Under the pieces are notes generated by a model. It had not been told where the DNA came from. It saw nothing but the letters and a program-made list of their open reading frames with translations, and made no database searches. From positions 14,074,001-14,138,000 of the forward strand of contig CM082580.2 in NCBI GenBank assembly GCA_040954595.2: a stretch of 64,000 bases of DNA. Direction: 5' to 3'. The DNA is from Balanoglossus misakiensis. Taxonomy: Eukaryota; Hemichordata. Positions within the stretch are counted from its first letter, which is position 1; every line of letters starts with the position of its first letter. Made by a program: the position numbers and the translations under genes. Of the stretch, positions 59,943-64,000 are shown piece by piece.

Positions 59943-60674
59943 TTTCTCTCAACCACACTTTGGTTCTCAACCACTCACCTAATATCACTTCTCGATTCAC
60001 AGCTTCCAATACGGTAATAAAATCCCCAATCAAGTATTTTGAACAGCCAACACAACTCAAAGAGGTTTTGACCAATGCTTATGAGTGATCAAGACAGGCT
60101 AGAATCTGCTGATTTGAATAGCAGACACGCTATGACTAGCTATTCTGAAGGTAGTGCTAAAATTATTGACAAAGGTGATTTATGGCATTTATGGGAGTGT
60201 TGAAAGTCAAACTTTTATTGACATAGTTGAGGATATGACATCAGCCCGACCCTCAGTTTTGCTGTTTGCTTAAACACACACTAAGACAACCACATGACAT
60301 ATATGGCCATGCAAAGAAAACCAAGAGTATATTTCCTCACCTGTTCCATCGACAGACAGTTCAGATTATTTGTGACTGCACTACAGCAACCTTGTCATCT
60401 TGTAAGCTTGTCTTCACTCTCAGCGGGAACCGACCGTTGTGGGTTATCATCTTCACAACAGGACACAGTTATTTTGGTAAGTTGAAATAATGTAAACTGG
60501 TCCAAAGATACAACATCATAGAGAATTGATGAGACATATCATTATTACATTCAATATTGTGTTTACCAAGATTGTCTTCTTTTGTTTATGAAAAAACATG
60601 AAATGTGTATCACTGTTTATATTGCCATGAGCCTTGCTGTGCACGACTAGTGATGGAACATCTTTCCAATTGTG

Positions 60675-60686
60675 CATCATCATCAT

Positions 60687-60768
<82 letters not shown>

Positions 60769-60769
60769 C
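60675..60769. repeat. (ATC)n microsatellite
   Basis: About 30 ATC units with one early interruption (CATCATATCATC). It produces spurious poly-His and poly-Ser reading frames on the plus strand. Confidence 0.97.
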
Positions 60770-62649
60770 TACCACCACTACAGAAATCTAAAGGCCCTTG
60801 TCTAATTAATACTTTCTACTATGTTCATTGCATGTATTAGAATAGAGAGCTGGTTTTCACAGACCACTAGGTCTATGAGTGAATTTTTCTCATGGTGCGT
60901 CAGGTCATTAAACGGACGCCGACAGCAACCACAGGTAGTATTAATCACAGGGTTAACTGTCGCTTTAGTTGACTATGCTAACATTACACAGCATTTGTGG
61001 GTCCAAAGTCTACGCCAACCCAGCAAACACTGAAAGCCAAGCGGACACACCTAAGTCCAGACACCTAGCAAAACAAACACATCCTGGAATTTGTCACTGA
61101 CACAAAAGCAATAAACTATATTTTATACTGCTACCAAGATTTAAATATTTAATCACGTTTATGGTATGTGGGCCAACATTCTCTGTGTATTATGTTCTAA
61201 AATTTCAAGTTTTGACTGTGCTAATGAGCGCCTTGGCTTTCTTTATTATTTTGGACTCAACTAGTGACATACAATATCATGACACACAGAGAGCTGTTTT
61301 TTCAAAGGACAAGGCCTTGGCTTCCCAAAGGCATTCTGTGGCCTTAAGAAGAAGTTGAAAATTCAATAATGACGACCATTTGACCTTTGACATCATAGAG
61401 GTGCCATAAATGATATTTTCCTGAAATTGACAAAAGTGTCTATTAATTATCAGACAGGGATTTTCACTTGCTGCATGTTTCAACTCGTATTGTTTGTTAA
61501 TTCAGGTGTTACCAACTGACTCCCTGTTTGCCTGATCTTCTTGCAACATATTCATACAAAAAGTGGTTCCCAATCCCCATGTAATTTTATGACAAAGAGA
61601 AAAAAATGTCACACATTTTCTCTAAAATGTAAATTGCTTTGTCAGATTAATGTGAAACCACAAGCAATGCCATCAGTTTATAAGAGGAGGGCTAAACAAA
61701 TTCAGGTCAAATTTGGGCAAAAACAATGTCTGGGCCTTCAAACAAAACATTTGTTTGTAATGCATTGTTTACTTGTTTCTCAGTTCTTTTTTTTATACTG
61801 AAGCATTCTGAATCATTTCTGATGTAATAATAAAGCGCCATCAAACAACAGCAATTTTGTTTCTTTACCATAAACAAAATCAAATTAAGGGATACAAATT
61901 AACTGCTGAGGGCGCTCGCCCATTTTACATTATCGGGCGCTTTTTTCCACTTTCTTGACTCCCCTATAAAATTGCACAAGTTCTTACACAAAGACAGTAG
62001 CGAAGAATTCAACACATACATTTGTTTGTTGGCAAGATTCCACATAGTATCCTGCATGTACAAATCTTGTTGTAGTTCCTTTTTATACTATTGATTATCA
62101 TGATTATTGGCTTTGCAAAGTTTTAAAACTATTTTGGTATTATTATAAATCATAGAAAATAAAGAAAAGAAATTTCATTCTTTTTGCTAGCTTTTGAACA
62201 GAACACTCACTGAATTTGCACAAATCAAGAATTGATGCATATTTGTCTTTTTCTAAGTTGTTTGCCTACTTTGTAAGGTCAACCCGCCCTGTAGTGATGT
62301 AGGGTACCCTGGGCAGGTAAATTTTATGTTATGAAATTAGCAAATTCTAGGATTGTAGTCTACATTGATGAGTTGAAACATATATATATATCATTTTGCA
62401 TTCTGTATAATGTCACTGGCCAACAGCACAAGAGGTATGTGTCTTTACTGCTTGTATTCAGATTGAGGCTATCGTATTTAAAACAATATGCTTTTGCAAT
62501 GTCTCCTCCTTCACAATCACATGATCATTACCTAGCAACATGAATCCTTCAGTATCACCTGAATTGTTAGCATGATGTGATATTATTGGGTTAATGTCGT
62601 CAGCCAATCAGGTTCATCGGCTTAAAGGACGAACCTTCCATGTCTGAAT

Positions 62650-62700
62650 CCCCCCCGCCACCCCTCCCCCAATCTTCTAGACACCCCCCCCCCTCCCCGA
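62650..62700. repeat. C-rich low-complexity tract
   Basis: Runs of 6 to 11 C separated by short interruptions in an otherwise AT-rich neighbourhood. Confidence 0.85.
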
Positions 62701-62872
62701 TATCAAATAGTCCATCCATGGCACCCATCCCATTGTGTACAATGTGTATATGCTAATTCCTTTGAGAATGAACACAGTATTATAAACAGGTAGTCCTGAG
62801 CACATGTCTGTGTGTTCACGGCGTTACACGTGTTAAACACAGACCTGTACGCAGGGTCTCAGAATTACTCAC

Positions 62873-62965
62873 CGGAGATATCGTACGCTGTGCGCGCAAT
62901 ACAGCCGAATTAATACTCTCCAATGTGCGACTGAATTCTTCATATCCTGATGTCATCGTGGTCAT
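62873..62965 (-). CDS. Orphan first-exon candidate, 31 codons
   Basis: On minus, ATG at 62965 follows an in-frame TGA 24 bases upstream. It opens 31 codons (starts MTTMTSGYEEFSRTLESINS, ends AQRTISP) and runs straight into a strong donor TCTCCG/GTGAGTAATT, ending in phase 0. The peptide looks helical and polar. I do not recognise it. No partner exon is evident downstream before the cadherin. Phase 0 does not fit cadherin exon 2, which needs a phase 1 donor. It may be the first exon of another gene, a 5' UTR exon with an upstream ORF, or chance. Confidence 0.3.
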
Positions 62966-64000
62966 TTCACGCAACTCACTAACACTTCACAAAATTGCAA
63001 ATTTCTCTTAATTTGACGACGGTCGAGCACTCTCCTTGAAATTTAAAACTTATATATTCATGGTCTAATAGCGCCCTCAAAGCTTTTTTGCAACTAACTT
63101 TCGTTTTCATATGTCGGCTGACCACACCGAAAAATACACAATTTCCATGCATGCCATGTGTCCTCACCATCCAAAATAATGAAACCCACTTCTCCAAACT
63201 TGCTTGTTGGTCATAAAATCCATAATCATACATCTACACAAAATATTTTTTGTTTTTATTTTATTAATTTACTACACTATTCTAGGTTTCCATAGCAGTC
63301 TTGCAAATAAAACTTGAAGCTCGTCTCTTCCTACGATCACCAACCCTGAACTCCATTAAGCAGACGAATTGTATTTTATGTACTGCGATAATATCAGCAA
63401 TATAGTATGCATGATGAGTATGTGGTGTGTTAAAAACAATCAAAACATTGTGATGTATGGGCAAAACAAACAAGTCAAAAATGAAATCTCCAAAAGAGCA
63501 ACTGGACTGAACCGTTCTGCTGATAGAGAACAGGGTTGGTCATTGTAGAGGGTCCCTCAATGACCAAACTACACCCCAACATTTTGTAACTCAATCTCAA
63601 AGCAGCAAAGGGACCACGCCCACATGTGCCAATGGAGGTTGGCCATCTGTAAATTTCTCAGCAGCAATGCAACACTGTAATGGATAAATAAAAACCATGC
63701 ATTTTATTCCACCAAATCAAGGAAATCAGGAAAAATGTAAAAAATTGATTTTGTATAGCTAGACCTCAAAAATATGACAATCTTTGTGCGACAATGCTTT
63801 ATTTTCAAAATTTGTACTAAAACAACTGGAAAAACATTTAATGTGTAATTAATTATGAAACTTTTGCTACCACTACATGCAACTATTATTGCTATTTTGA
63901 GAGAAGAATTTTGTCAAGCTGTTTGAAATAACAAGATGAGTTCAGTACACAATGTTTGCACACTCCTTTTCCAAGAAAAATTGGATAACATTTCTGGGAC
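62966..64000. other. Intergenic DNA, no gene recognised
   Basis: AT-rich sequence with short frames only. No domain, RNA gene or repeat family is recognised. Confidence 0.5.

Larger units (their letters stand above)
59943..62872. other. Upstream intergenic region of cadherin
   Basis: Expected to contain the cadherin 5' UTR and promoter. I see no clear TATA box or upstream exon. No convincing gene on either strand. It contains an (ATC)n tract and a C-rich tract, listed separately. Confidence 0.5.

Noticed and set aside
60424-60476. Plus-strand exon-like segment between TCACTCTCAG and TTTTG/GTAAGT
   Set aside because: Splice sites look good and 53 bp are open (GNRPLWVIIFTTGHSYF), but it is isolated, short and matches no domain I know.
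60605-60840. Poly-His and poly-Ser reading frames
   Set aside because: They are translations of the (ATC)n microsatellite.
61911-61965. GC-rich GGGCGCTCGCCC hairpin followed by GGGCGCTTTTTT, like a bacterial terminator
   Set aside because: The context is eukaryotic with no adjacent gene; similar GGGCGCT words are scattered nearby and may come from decayed repeats.

Overview
The window is metazoan genomic DNA. It carries a 21-exon gene with small GT-AG introns (0.14-1.9 kb), AT-rich spacers, microsatellites and a very large satellite array. The gene is a classical (catenin-binding) cadherin whose extracellular part ends in the NC / EGF / laminin-G complex. Vertebrate type I/II cadherins lack this complex, while echinoderms, hemichordates, arthropods and other invertebrates have it. 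A marine invertebrate, plausibly a non-vertebrate deuterostome, is my inference. The species cannot be named from the sequence alone.

Layout. 1-1575: spacer with about four units of a ~135-bp tandem repeat that runs off the left edge, a duplicated ~100-bp segment and a GT microsatellite. 1576-46655: a satellite array of roughly 515 monomers of 87 bp, interrupted by a 100-N assembly gap at 14289-14388. Monomer orientation flips once inside the array, at about 32,530: about 355 monomers lie to the left in one orientation and about 161 to the right in the other. The outermost monomers at the two ends are of the same divergent type in mirror orientation. Both arms contain higher-order repeats: an exact 32-monomer unit of 2784 bp, 21-25-monomer units, and 6/10/15/16-monomer units. 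Because 87 is a multiple of 3, the array is open in two overlapping frames over kilobases. These long frames are not genes.

46656-47720: AT-rich spacer holding the cadherin 3' end. 47721-59942, minus strand: the complete cadherin gene, 1734 codons. I assembled it exon by exon; every junction is GT-AG, every phase agrees, and 5205 coding bases end at TGA. Domain order: signal peptide, propeptide with an EC-like fold, furin site RVRR, six EC repeats, NC domain, EGF, LamG, EGF, LamG, EGF, one membrane span, a p120-type juxtamembrane segment and a beta-catenin-binding tail. 59943-64000: upstream intergenic DNA with an (ATC)n tract, a C-rich tract and one orphan exon-like reading frame (62873-62965, minus).

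The cadherin is the only gene I can support. Its product should join cells through its EC repeats and anchor actin through p120, beta-catenin and alpha-catenin. The satellite begins about 1 kb beyond its stop codon. The most unusual item is the head-to-head inverted, edge-symmetric 87-bp satellite.
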